Assembly: GCF_009866765.1 (NCBI RefSeq)
Contig: NZ_CP019431.1
Coordinates: forward strand, 6,547,403 to 6,611,402
Length of the DNA: 64,000 bases
From: Pseudomonas sp. S35
GTDB lineage: Bacteria; Pseudomonadota; Gammaproteobacteria; Pseudomonadales; Pseudomonadaceae
Direction: 5' to 3'
In this document: in pieces, positions 1 through 7,102 of the stretch
How positions within the stretch are numbered: position 1 is the first letter of the stretch
How the letters are laid out: each line of letters begins with the position of its first letter
Made by a program: the position numbers and the translations under genes
The notes under the pieces: model-generated
Database searches by the model: none
Seen by the model: the letters and a program-made list of their open reading frames with translations, nothing else
What the model was told of the DNA's origin: nothing

Positions 1-1
1 G

Positions 2-265
2 GGCGACCGCGTATTCATCGGCTTCAACAGCGTGCTGTTCAACTGCGCCGTGGGCGATGGCTGCGTGGTGCGCCACAACTCGGTGGTCGATGGCCGCGAC
101 CTGCCCGCCGCGTTCTATGTGCCCTCCACCACCCGCATCGGGCCCAACACCGACCTGTCGCAATTCCCGCCGGTGAGCGTCAGCGCCTCGGAGTTTTCCG
201 AAGACGTGGCGCGGACCAACGTTGATCTGGTGCGCGGCTACAAAGCCCTGCAAAACGAGTTCTGA
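2..265 (+). CDS. Gamma-carbonic-anhydrase-like hexapeptide-repeat protein, C-terminal part
   Basis: The reading frame is open to the left edge, so only the last 87 codons are present. The visible part has alternating short hydrophobic turns (VFIGFNSVLFNCAVGDGCVV, then RHNSVVDG) typical of a left-handed beta-helix hexapeptide repeat, followed by a C-terminal helix ending YKALQNEF. The gamma-class carbonic anhydrase/acetyltransferase-like superfamily has this build. The metal-binding histidines cannot be judged from this fragment. The stop lies 3 bases before the dihydroorotase start, so the two genes are almost certainly cotranscribed. Confidence 0.6.
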   Translation, partial: GDRVFIGFNSVLFNCAVGDGCVVRHNSVVDGRDLPAAFYVPSTTRIGPNTDLSQFPPVSVSASEFSEDVARTNVDLVRGYKALQNEF

Positions 266-268
266 ACC

Positions 269-1606
269 ATGAGCCGCCTGTTGATTCGTAACGCCCGCCT
301 GGTCAATGAAGGCCAGGTTTTCGACGCCGACGTGCTGGTCGCCAATGGCCGCATCGAAAAGATCGCCAGCAGCATCACCGGGTGTGACGCACCGCTGGCC
401 ATCGACGCCAAGGGCCAATGGCTGTTGCCGGGCATGATCGATGACCAGGTGCATTTCCGTGACCCCGGCGCGCCGGACAAAGGCAGTTTCTACAGTGAGT
501 CCCGGGCGGCGGTGGCGGGCGGCATTACCAGCGTGATGGACATGCCCAACACCAGCCCAGCGACCCTGAACCTGGAGGCCCTGGCCGATAAAAAACGCCG
601 TGCGGCCCTGCATTCGGTGGCCAACTATGGGTTTCACTTCGGCGTGAGCAACGACAACCTGGACACCGTCGCCGCCCTCGACCCGAGCCAGGTGGCCGGG
701 GTCAAAGTGTTCATGGGCGCCTCCACCGGCAACATGCTGGTGGACGATCCACGGATCCTGGAGCGGCTGTTTGCCCACGTGCCGACCATCCTCCTGGCCC
801 ACTGCGAACACACGCCGAGCATCCAGGCCAATGAACTGCGCCTGCGTGAGCGTTTCGGCGATAACATCCCCGCCGTCGCCCACCCGCTGATCCGCGATGC
901 CGAGGCGTGCTATCGCTCGTCGTCCTTTGCAGTGGAATTGGCCAAGCGCCACGGCACGCGCCTGCACGTGCTGCACCTCACCAGCGCCCGCGAGCTCGAA
1001 CTGTTCGAAGACAAGCCCCTGGCCCAAAAACGCATCACGGCCGAGGTGTGTGTGCACCACCTGCTCTTCGATGACCGCGACTATCACCGCCTCGGCCATC
1101 AGATCAAATGCAACCCGGCGATCAAGACCCGCGCCGACCGCGACGCGCTGCGCCAGGCGTTATTGAGTGATCGTCTGGATGTGATTGGCACAGACCATGC
1201 GCCGCATACCTGGGCGCAAAAGCAACTGGCGTATCGCGAAGCACCGTCAGGGTTGCCCCTGGTGCAACATGCGTTGCCGGCGTTACTGGAGTTGGTGGCA
1301 GACGGGCTGCTGCCGCTGACCACGTTGGTCGCGAAGACCAGCCACCGGGTCGCCGACCTGTTTGCGATCCCGGACCGTGGCTATCTGCGTGAAGGGTATT
1401 GGGCCGATCTGGTGCTGATCAAACCCGAGCCCGACGGCAAGCCGGTTGCCGACGAGCCAATCCTGGCCCGCTGCGGTTGGACGCCCTTTGCCGAACGGCG
1501 CTTTCGCCACAGCGTCAGTACCACCTTGGTCTCCGGCCACCTGGCCTGGCACAACGGCCAAGTAGTCGATAGCTGCCAAGGTTTACCCCTGCATTTCCTA
1601 AGGTAG
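269..1606 (+). CDS. pyrC: Dihydroorotase (class I-like amidohydrolase)
   Basis: A 445-residue amidohydrolase that would interconvert carbamoyl-aspartate and dihydroorotate in pyrimidine synthesis. Visible family motifs are DDQVHFRDPG near residue 59, the GGITSVMDMPNT strand, KVFMGASTGNML with the lysine that is usually carboxylated, the metal histidines in AHCEHTP and HVLHLTS, and the catalytic aspartate in IGTDHAPH. The first metal motif reads Q-V-H where most dihydroorotases have H-V-H. I recall this Q variant in a bacterial subfamily annotated as dihydroorotase, so it may be a subfamily trait rather than a lesion. It follows the carbonic-anhydrase-like gene with a 3-base gap. An allantoinase or hydantoinase-like role cannot be excluded by eye. 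Confidence 0.85.
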   Translation: MSRLLIRNARLVNEGQVFDADVLVANGRIEKIASSITGCDAPLAIDAKGQWLLPGMIDDQVHFRDPGAPDKGSFYSESRAAVAGGITSVMDMPNTSPATLNLEALADKKRRAALHSVANYGFHFGVSNDNLDTVAALDPSQVAGVKVFMGASTGNMLVDDPRILERLFAHVPTILLAHCEHTPSIQANELRLRERFGDNIPAVAHPLIRDAEACYRSSSFAVELAKRHGTRLHVLHLTSARELELFEDKPLAQKRITAEVCVHHLLFDDRDYHRLGHQIKCNPAIKTRADRDALRQALLSDRLDVIGTDHAPHTWAQKQLAYREAPSGLPLVQHALPALLELVADGLLPLTTLVAKTSHRVADLFAIPDRGYLREGYWADLVLIKPEPDGKPVADEPILARCGWTPFAERRFRHSVSTTLVSGHLAWHNGQVVDSCQGLPLHFLR

Positions 1607-1628
1607 GCGCGAGCTTGCTCGCGCCTAC
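1603..1628. repeat. REP-like hairpin between convergent genes
   Basis: A perfect 11-bp inverted repeat (gtaggcgcgag / ctcgcgcctac) with a 4-base cttg loop overlaps the dihydroorotase stop codon and precedes the end of the convergent DUF3617 gene. The 'gcgagcttgctcgc' core matches the common fluorescent-Pseudomonas REP type. It probably also ends transcription from one or both sides. Confidence 0.75.
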
Positions 1629-1631
1629 GGG

Positions 1632-2153
1632 TTAAGCGCGGGGTTTGACCGTACCGCACTCGTTGCCCAACCACTGCGCGTGAGTGTCCAGGCTGCCCTT
1701 CTGCTGGATGCCGGTGGCATTGAAGGTGCCGTTGACGGTGGTGGTGAATTCTTTCTGGCTTTGGAACGTGGCGACACCGGTGCCCTGGGCTTTCGGGCAA
1801 CTGAAGCGGAATTTCCACTGGTTGCCGGTTTTGTCGGTGACTTGCTGTTTGCAGCCCGATTGCGGGTCGGTCAGGGGAATCGAGTCAGACGCGACCTGCG
1901 CGGGCGTGAGGCACATCTGTACGCCTTTGCCGGCCATGGTGATGCCTTGTTTCTCCAGCATGGCGCGTTGTTCAGGGGTCATCTGTTGCTTGAGCTGACC
2001 GAGGATCAGCGACAAATCCGGCAGGTCCTGGTTATCGACTTTCATATTGCTGGTGGTCAATTCCCACAAGCCCGGCGCCAGCATCTGCGCCTGTGCTGCC
2101 ACCGGCAGCGACAAACCAACAACTATGGATAAACAGAGCAGACGAGCATTCAT
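1632..2153 (-). CDS. Secreted DUF3617-family protein
   Basis: A 173-residue protein of unknown function. It starts with a classic signal peptide (MNARLLCLSIVVGLSLPVAA, cut after AQA) followed by LAPGLWELTTSNMKV, the hallmark opening of DUF3617 proteins. Two Cys pairs are visible (MCLTPAQ, GCKQQV, FSCPKA, ECGTV), suggesting periplasmic disulfides. I chose the inner ATG at 2153 because AGGAG lies 7 bases upstream; the frame stays open 18 bases further to 2171. It is monocistronic, convergent with pyrC and divergent from the cardiolipin synthase gene. Confidence 0.8.
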   Translation of the reverse strand: MNARLLCLSIVVGLSLPVAAQAQMLAPGLWELTTSNMKVDNQDLPDLSLILGQLKQQMTPEQRAMLEKQGITMAGKGVQMCLTPAQVASDSIPLTDPQSGCKQQVTDKTGNQWKFRFSCPKAQGTGVATFQSQKEFTTTVNGTFNATGIQQKGSLDTHAQWLGNECGTVKPRA

Positions 2154-2283
2154 CGGGTAACTCCTGGGCAATTGTGGGCGTTAGACGCTGCAAAGGCGCC
2201 AGTGTTGCACGCCAAATAAAATAGCGACATTCACAGCCGAACATGGTCTGTTAGGCATTGGATTGCCTGGAGTACCGTCGTCC

Positions 2284-3723
2284 ATGGATTTCTTTGGCCC
2301 GCACCTGCTCGCCTACTTCATTGCCACGTTGCACTTTCTCGGGACACTGGCCGCGATCCATGCGGTGCTGACCGTCAGGACCGCCCAAGGCTCTATCGCC
2401 TGGGCCTTGTCGCTGATGTTCATGCCCTACCTCACGCTGATCCCCTACCTGATCTTCGGCCGCAGCACCTTCGACGCGTACATCCAGGCCCGTCGCCAGG
2501 CCAACCAGGAAATGCACACCGCCATCACCGAGCTGAACTGGCGCCCCTGGGTCGAAGAGGCCCTGGCCGCGCGCAATTCCAGTGCCTACGCCTCGTTGCG
2601 CGCCATGCCCAAACTGGGGCGCATGCCGTGCCTGGCCAACAATGAAGTGCGCCTGCTGGTGAATGGCGACGCCACCTTCAGCGCGATCTTCGACGCGATC
2701 CGCCACGCCAAGACGGCGGTGCTGTTTCAATTTTTCATCATTCATGACGACGACCTGGGCCAGCAACTTCATGCGCTGCTGAAGGAAAAAGCCGCCCAAG
2801 GCGTGAGCATCTACGTACTCTACGACCGCATCGGCAGCCACGCCCTGCCCCATCGCTATGTGCAATCGCTGCGCGACGCCGGCGTGCAGGTCAAGGCCTT
2901 CGCCACCCGCAGCGGCTGGCTCAACCGCTTCCAGGTCAACTTCCGCAACCATCGCAAAATCGTGGTGGTGGATGGCCTCACCGGGTTTGTCGGCGGGCAT
3001 AACGTGGGTGATGAATACCTGGGCAAGAAACCGCCATTGGCGCCGTGGCGCGATACCCATGTGCAGGTCACGGGCCCGGTGGTGGCGTGCCTGCAGGAAT
3101 CGTTTGCCGAAGACTGGTTCTGGGCCGCACGGGAACTGCCGCCGCTGATCCTGCCGGACGCGTATCCCGAAGACGGTGTGCTCTGCCAGCTACTCGCCAG
3201 CGGCCCGGCCGATCCGTACGAAACCTGCTCGCTGTTTTTTGTCGAGGCCATCCACGCGGCGACCGAGCGGGTGTGGATCACCAGCCCGTATTTCATCCCC
3301 GATGAAGCAGTGTTCGCCGCCCTGCGCCTGGCGGTGCTGCGCGGTGTCGACGTACGTCTGCTGCTGCCCTCGCGCCCCGACCATCGCATCGTGTATGCCG
3401 CCTCCAGCCTCTACGCCATCGAAGCCGTGCGCGCCGGGGTGCGCGTGTTCCGCTACACGCCGGGCTTTCTGCACCAGAAGGTGGTGTTGGTGGACAGCGA
3501 AATCAGCGCCATCGGCAGTGCCAACATGGACAACCGCTCGTTCCGGCTGAATTTTGAAGTGATGTTGCTGACCGTCGATGAAGCCTTCGCCAAGGAAGTC
3601 GAACAGATGCTGCTGGACGACTTTGCCCTGGCCCATGAAGTCAGCCAGGAAGAAAGCCGCGAAACCCGGCGCCTGCAGCAACTGGGGATGCGGGTGGCGC
3701 GTTTGATCTCACCAATCCTTTAA
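2284..3723 (+). CDS. clsA: Cardiolipin synthase (ClsA type)
   Basis: A 479-residue inner-membrane phospholipase-D-family enzyme that joins two phosphatidylglycerols into cardiolipin and glycerol. Two N-terminal membrane segments ([18 protein letters not shown] and [20 protein letters not shown]) are followed by two HKD motifs: HRKIVVVDG from His223 with GGHN downstream, and HQKVVLVD from His397 with GSANMDNRS downstream. Length and order fit ClsA. I prefer the ATG at 2284, with GGAG 11 bases upstream; a TTG at 2263 in the same frame would add 7 residues. It stands alone between a divergent gene and a convergent one. Confidence 0.93.
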   Translation: MDFFGPHLLAYFIATLHFLGTLAAIHAVLTVRTAQGSIAWALSLMFMPYLTLIPYLIFGRSTFDAYIQARRQANQEMHTAITELNWRPWVEEALAARNSSAYASLRAMPKLGRMPCLANNEVRLLVNGDATFSAIFDAIRHAKTAVLFQFFIIHDDDLGQQLHALLKEKAAQGVSIYVLYDRIGSHALPHRYVQSLRDAGVQVKAFATRSGWLNRFQVNFRNHRKIVVVDGLTGFVGGHNVGDEYLGKKPPLAPWRDTHVQVTGPVVACLQESFAEDWFWAARELPPLILPDAYPEDGVLCQLLASGPADPYETCSLFFVEAIHAATERVWITSPYFIPDEAVFAALRLAVLRGVDVRLLLPSRPDHRIVYAASSLYAIEAVRAGVRVFRYTPGFLHQKVVLVDSEISAIGSANMDNRSFRLNFEVMLLTVDEAFAKEVEQMLLDDFALAHEVSQEESRETRRLQQLGMRVARLISPIL

Positions 3724-3744
3724 CCCGACAACACAAAACAAAAT

Positions 3745-3770
3745 GTGGGAGGGGGTTTACCCCCTCCCAC
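3745..3770. terminator. REP-like bidirectional terminator hairpin
   Basis: A perfect 11-bp stem (gtgggaggggg / ccccctcccac) with a 4-base loop fills the gap between the convergent cardiolipin synthase and cfa-like genes. It ends one base before the cfa stop codon. It resembles a single REP unit and can serve as a terminator for both genes. Confidence 0.7.
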
Positions 3771-4955
3771 TCAGCGGTACAGATCCTCGCGCGTCCACGG
3801 CAGTTCATGGCTGCCATCGGCATGGGGTTTGACCGCGAGGATCTGGTGCAGGTTGATCCAACCCCGCGCAAACGCATACGCACAACCCGCGAGGTAGAGC
3901 CGCCAGATCCGCAACGCCTGTGCCGGCACCAGCTTCGCCGCGGCTTCCAGGTTGTCTTCCAGGCGCTCGCTCCAATGGTCCAGGGTGCGTGCGTAGTGCA
4001 AGCGCAGGCTTTCGACGTCGACCACTTCCAACCCGACTTCGCTGATCTCGGCGGTCATCATCGCCAGGTGCGGCAGCTCGCCGTTGGGGAACACGTAACG
4101 TTCGATAAACTCACCTGCGCCTCGGCCTACCGGGCGGCCGTCGGTGTGCTTGGCGGTGATGCCGTGGTTCATCACCAGGCCACCTTCACGCACCGCGCCG
4201 AACAGGGTCTGGCAATACTGCGCCAGGTTGGCGTGGCCGACGTGTTCGAACATGCCCACGCTCACCACTTTGTCGAAACGGCCGTCCTGGGGCAGGTCGC
4301 GGTAGTCGAGCAGTTGCAGGTCGACCTGATCCGCCAGGCCCTCGGCTTTTACCCGTTCGCGAGCCAATGCCAACTGCTCCTTGCTCAGGGTGATGCCAAA
4401 CACTTTCACCCCGAACTCCCGCGCCGCAAACCGCGCCAGCCCGCCCCAGCCGCAGCCGACATCCAGCAAATACTCGCCCGGCTGCAAGCGCAGCTTGCGG
4501 CACAGGTGACGGAATTTGTCTTGTTGGGCTTGGTCGATGGATTCGCTGCCGGTTTCGAAATAACCGCAGGAGTACGCCATGTCCTGGTCCAGCCACAGCT
4601 GGTAGAAGGCATTGGACAGGTCGTAATGGTAGGAAATGGCCGCGGCGTCCGTAGCCTTGTCGTGGATCGAGCGCACCGGATGGCTGCCGCCATCGTCCTC
4701 GATCAGGGCATGGCTCAGCTCATCACAGACCCGGATCACTTCACTGATGGAGCCTTCCAACTCCAGTTTGCCCTCGACGAAGGCTTCACCCAATGCGTCG
4801 AGCGTGGGATGGGTCAGTTGCGAGACGACCGTGGGGTCCTTCACCACGATGGTCACGCTGGGCTCGGGGCCCAGGTTGAATTCATGGCCGTCCCAGAGTC
4901 GCAGACGCAGCGGTAGCTGAAGATTCTGTAAGGCCGGTGGAAGTTGCGCGAGCAT
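3771..4955 (-). CDS. cfa: Cyclopropane-fatty-acyl-phospholipid synthase family methyltransferase
   Basis: A 394-residue SAM-dependent enzyme of the CFA synthase family, which adds a methylene bridge to unsaturated acyl chains of membrane phospholipids. The N-terminal lipid-binding half (FVEGKLELEGSISEVIRV) leads to AISYHYDLSNAFYQLWLD, MAYSCGYF, and the SAM-binding LLDVGCGWGGLARFAA near residue 163. Further on come FDKVVSVGMFEHVGH and FIERYVFPNGELPH. All are family signatures. The start has a strong purine-rich GGGGGGA site a few bases upstream. Pseudomonads often carry several paralogues, so this may be the secondary one. Confidence 0.88.
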   Translation of the reverse strand: MLAQLPPALQNLQLPLRLRLWDGHEFNLGPEPSVTIVVKDPTVVSQLTHPTLDALGEAFVEGKLELEGSISEVIRVCDELSHALIEDDGGSHPVRSIHDKATDAAAISYHYDLSNAFYQLWLDQDMAYSCGYFETGSESIDQAQQDKFRHLCRKLRLQPGEYLLDVGCGWGGLARFAAREFGVKVFGITLSKEQLALARERVKAEGLADQVDLQLLDYRDLPQDGRFDKVVSVGMFEHVGHANLAQYCQTLFGAVREGGLVMNHGITAKHTDGRPVGRGAGEFIERYVFPNGELPHLAMMTAEISEVGLEVVDVESLRLHYARTLDHWSERLEDNLEAAAKLVPAQALRIWRLYLAGCAYAFARGWINLHQILAVKPHADGSHELPWTREDLYR

Positions 4956-4972
4956 GAGTAGTCCCCCCTTGT

Positions 4973-4986
4973 TTCAGACGTCTGAA
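4973..4986. promoter_or_regulatory. Perfect 14-bp palindrome upstream of the cfa-like gene
   Basis: ttcagacgtctgaa is an exact palindrome starting 18 bases before the cfa-like start codon. This position would suit an operator or a 5'-UTR hairpin. No known binding protein is assigned. Confidence 0.35.
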
Positions 4987-5017
4987 GTGAGGGTAGACCA
5001 TCCCAATAAAAGTAGGA

Positions 5018-5036
5018 GGCTATCGATTTGATAGCC
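5018..5036 (-). terminator. Terminator-like hairpin after the bufferin operon
   Basis: ggctatc / gatagcc with a 5-base loop lies just past the last gene of the minus-strand buf operon. On that strand it is followed by a T-rich stretch (cctactttta). It fits a weak intrinsic terminator. Confidence 0.5.
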
Positions 5037-5041
5037 CTCTT

Positions 5042-5830
5042 CTATGGGGCTCGGCGTTCGAGCAAACCGTCCTGGACCCACTGTTTCAGCCATGTAACAG
5101 CCTGCAGCGGCGCACCCTCTGCATAAGTGACTGCCAGTTGTTCGCACAGTTCGGCAAAGGTCCAACCGGTCGTCACCATGCCCATCAGGGCAAAGGCTTC
5201 TGCGGGTTCCAGGCTGCGGTAGTGGCAGCCATTCTGATGGCGCCATACCAGGCAGATCTGGGGGAGTTCCAGGGAATGGCTGCCGGGGAAATCCACCCCA
5301 TCCTTGCTGGCACGCCAGAGGGCCACGCTGTTGAAGTGGCACAAACGCTGCTGCACGGACGGCGTCAGGGCGAACTGCAAACCCGGCCAATCTTCGGGCT
5401 GCAGCAGCGCCATGTCACTCAGGGCCAACGGCTCACCTTGCGGCGCATCGAACGCCAGGGTAAACGCCCACTCCAGCTGGGCCAGTTCCGCCAGCGCCAT
5501 ACTTTGCTCGGCCACCAAGTGCTCGTGGATAAACGTCGCAAACCGTTCGCCCAACCAACGCAGGCTGAAATGGGCCGACGGGTAACGGCGCACATACGCG
5601 TGGGTCAGCGCCGCAAACTCATCATCCCCCAGCCAATAGAGGATGGCGCTGAAGTCATGCCGCAACACGTCCTGCAACCGCGCGATATAGGCGTTGTGGT
5701 AGATCGCCAGGCCGGTGTCGACATCCAGCGTCGGCCCACCCAACAAGGTGGCGGCGAAGCCACTGTCGGCGTCAGGCGTTGGGGCCAATAAATGCTGTTC
5801 GAAGGCCAACTGCCAATCGGTCAGGCGCAT
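5042..5830 (-). CDS. bufC: DUF2063 protein, partner of the MNIO RiPP enzyme (BufC/HvfC type)
   Basis: A 262-residue protein opening LTDWQLAFEQHLLAP and continuing GLAIYHNAYIARLQDVLRHDF and HFSLRWLGERFATFI. These are the signature stretches of DUF2063, often labelled 'DNA-binding domain'. In studied MNIO systems the partner presents the precursor peptide to the DUF692 enzyme, so a binding role is more likely than DNA binding. Its start overlaps the end of the DUF692 gene by 10 bases, which indicates translational coupling in the order precursor, enzyme, partner. Confidence 0.82.
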   Translation of the reverse strand: MRLTDWQLAFEQHLLAPTPDADSGFAATLLGGPTLDVDTGLAIYHNAYIARLQDVLRHDFSAILYWLGDDEFAALTHAYVRRYPSAHFSLRWLGERFATFIHEHLVAEQSMALAELAQLEWAFTLAFDAPQGEPLALSDMALLQPEDWPGLQFALTPSVQQRLCHFNSVALWRASKDGVDFPGSHSLELPQICLVWRHQNGCHYRSLEPAEAFALMGMVTTGWTFAELCEQLAVTYAEGAPLQAVTWLKQWVQDGLLERRAP

Positions 5831-6666
5831 GCCGCTCTCCTGGCCAAGGCCGTGGCGCCGAGTTCGCGTGCCTTGCTCAACTCGGTGAGCAGCTCTTCGA
5901 ACGGCGGGAAATGGTCATCACGCTCCAGCAGCGTCGAAACCGGCCCCAGGTGTTCCAGGGTCTGTTGATACAGCGCCCACACCGGATCACACACCGGATG
6001 ATCGTGGGTATCGACCACGTAGTCGCCATAGTCCACATGCCCGGCCAGGTGCAGTTGGCGGATGCTTTCTTGCGGCAGGTTGCGAATAAAGGTCCAGGCA
6101 TCGAAGCCGTGGTTGCGCGAGCTGACGTACACATTGTTCACGTCGAGCAACAACTGGCACCCCGACAGATGGGCCAGGGCGTTGAGAAATTCCCACTCGG
6201 TGAATTCATCCGCCTTGGCGCGCACGTAGCTGGAGACGTTTTCCAGCACCAGCGGGCGCTGCAACACGTCCTGCACTTGGCGTACGCGACCGGCCACGTG
6301 GTAGAGGCTTTCTTTGGTGTAGGGTAGCGGCAGCAGGTCATGCAACTGGTGCGCACTGCCGCGGCTCCAGCACAGGTGATCGGAAACCCAGGCCGGCTGG
6401 ATACGCTCGGCGAGCTGTTTGATCTGTTTCAGGTAGTCGCTATCGAGGGCGTGCGGCCCGCCAATGGACAAGGACACCCCGTGCATCACCAGGGGATAAC
6501 GCTCGGCTATCGCGTCCAGGAAGTACAAGGCTTTGCCGCCCTGCACCAGATAATTCTCGGAGATCACCTCGAACCAATCCACGGCCGGCGATTGTTCCAG
6601 GATCTGCTGGTAGTACTCACTGCGTAAACCCAGGCCGTAACCCAGACTTGGAAGGGAAGCGGACAT
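5821..6666 (-). CDS. bufB: DUF692 multinuclear non-heme iron oxidase (BufB/HvfB type)
   Basis: A 281-residue TIM-barrel enzyme of the MNIO family, which oxidises cysteines of a precursor peptide to heterocycles such as thiooxazoles. Visible signatures are LGYGLGLRSEYYQQILE, DWFEVISENYL, LVMHGVSLSIGG, WVSDHLCWS, LVLENVSSYV, LLLDVNNVYVSS and HLAGHVDYGDYVVDTHDHPV. These carry the His, Glu and Asp iron ligands of the family. I start it at 6666, where AGGAG sits 6 bases upstream; the frame runs 33 codons further up. It lies 67 bases after the precursor gene, across a hairpin. Confidence 0.9.
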   Translation of the reverse strand: MSASLPSLGYGLGLRSEYYQQILEQSPAVDWFEVISENYLVQGGKALYFLDAIAERYPLVMHGVSLSIGGPHALDSDYLKQIKQLAERIQPAWVSDHLCWSRGSAHQLHDLLPLPYTKESLYHVAGRVRQVQDVLQRPLVLENVSSYVRAKADEFTEWEFLNALAHLSGCQLLLDVNNVYVSSRNHGFDAWTFIRNLPQESIRQLHLAGHVDYGDYVVDTHDHPVCDPVWALYQQTLEHLGPVSTLLERDDHFPPFEELLTELSKARELGATALARRAACA

Positions 6667-6688
6667 GACTGACTCCTGGGGAAAGTGT

Positions 6689-6716
6689 CCGCAGCGCAGG
6701 GGGGCTGGCGCTGCGG
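6689..6716. other. Intercistronic hairpin between RiPP precursor and enzyme genes
   Basis: ccgcagcgc and gcgctgcgg form a perfect 9-bp stem with a 10-base loop in the short gap between the precursor and the DUF692 gene. In the precursor-enzyme arrangement such a hairpin can stabilise the upstream message or attenuate the downstream genes. That would give more peptide than enzyme, but this role is inferred. Confidence 0.6.
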
Positions 6717-6733
6717 TTGCACTCGCTTGCCGG

Positions 6734-6985
6734 TTATTCGCCGACTTTACCGCCAGCCGCGTCACAGGCTGCCTTGGTCATGGCCTTGAAACCCATGCCT
6801 TTGCAGGCGCCTTGACCCTTGCACGCGTTGTCCTTGGTCTTGCAGTCGTTCATGCCTTTGCAGGAGGTCACGCCGTAGCAATGCACTGGCGCGTCAGCCG
6901 CTTGTACCTGGGTGGCAACACCGGCAAACATGGTAGCGGCGGCCATCGCCAGAGCAGCACCAGCAGCAGCGGATTTAATGTTCAT
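6734..6985 (-). CDS. bufA: Bufferin-type Cys-rich precursor peptide (BufA/HvfA-like)
   Basis: An 83-residue precursor. It has a long Ala-rich Sec-type signal ([20 protein letters not shown], with a cut expected after VQA) and a core with six cysteines in the contexts VHCYG, TSCKG, NDCKT, NACKG, GACKG and AACDA. The family is found with MNIO enzymes and, in characterised cases, binds copper in the periplasm after Cys modification. I start it at 6985, where GAGGAA lies upstream; in-frame ATGs at 7000 and 7045 would remove or mask that site. It heads the three-gene operon. Exact subfamily (BufA1 or BufA2) is not settled by eye. Confidence 0.82.
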   Translation of the reverse strand: MNIKSAAAGAALAMAAATMFAGVATQVQAADAPVHCYGVTSCKGMNDCKTKDNACKGQGACKGMGFKAMTKAACDAAGGKVGE

Positions 6986-7019
6986 TGTGGTATTCCTCAT
7001 GATCGGTGGTGGAGTCGGT

Positions 7020-7078
7020 CTGAACGGATTGTTCAGTCTCGACACACCACTAGAGTGAGCCCCCCCAGCGGCGTTACA
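7020..7078 (-). promoter_or_regulatory. Possible ECF-type promoter and inverted repeat before bufA
   Basis: Read on the minus strand, a TGTAACG element (7072-7078) resembles the 'AAC' -35 of extracytoplasmic-function sigma promoters. A plausible -10 (ctctag, 7051-7056) lies about 15 bases on. Between it and the gene is ctgaac-ggatt-gttcag (7020-7036), a 6-bp inverted repeat that could be an operator or leader hairpin. No sigma-70 promoter is obvious. Read-through from the ATPase operon, which ends at 7103, is also possible. Confidence 0.35.
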
Positions 7079-7102
7079 GCCGTGTGCAAATATTTCTGAA
7101 AA

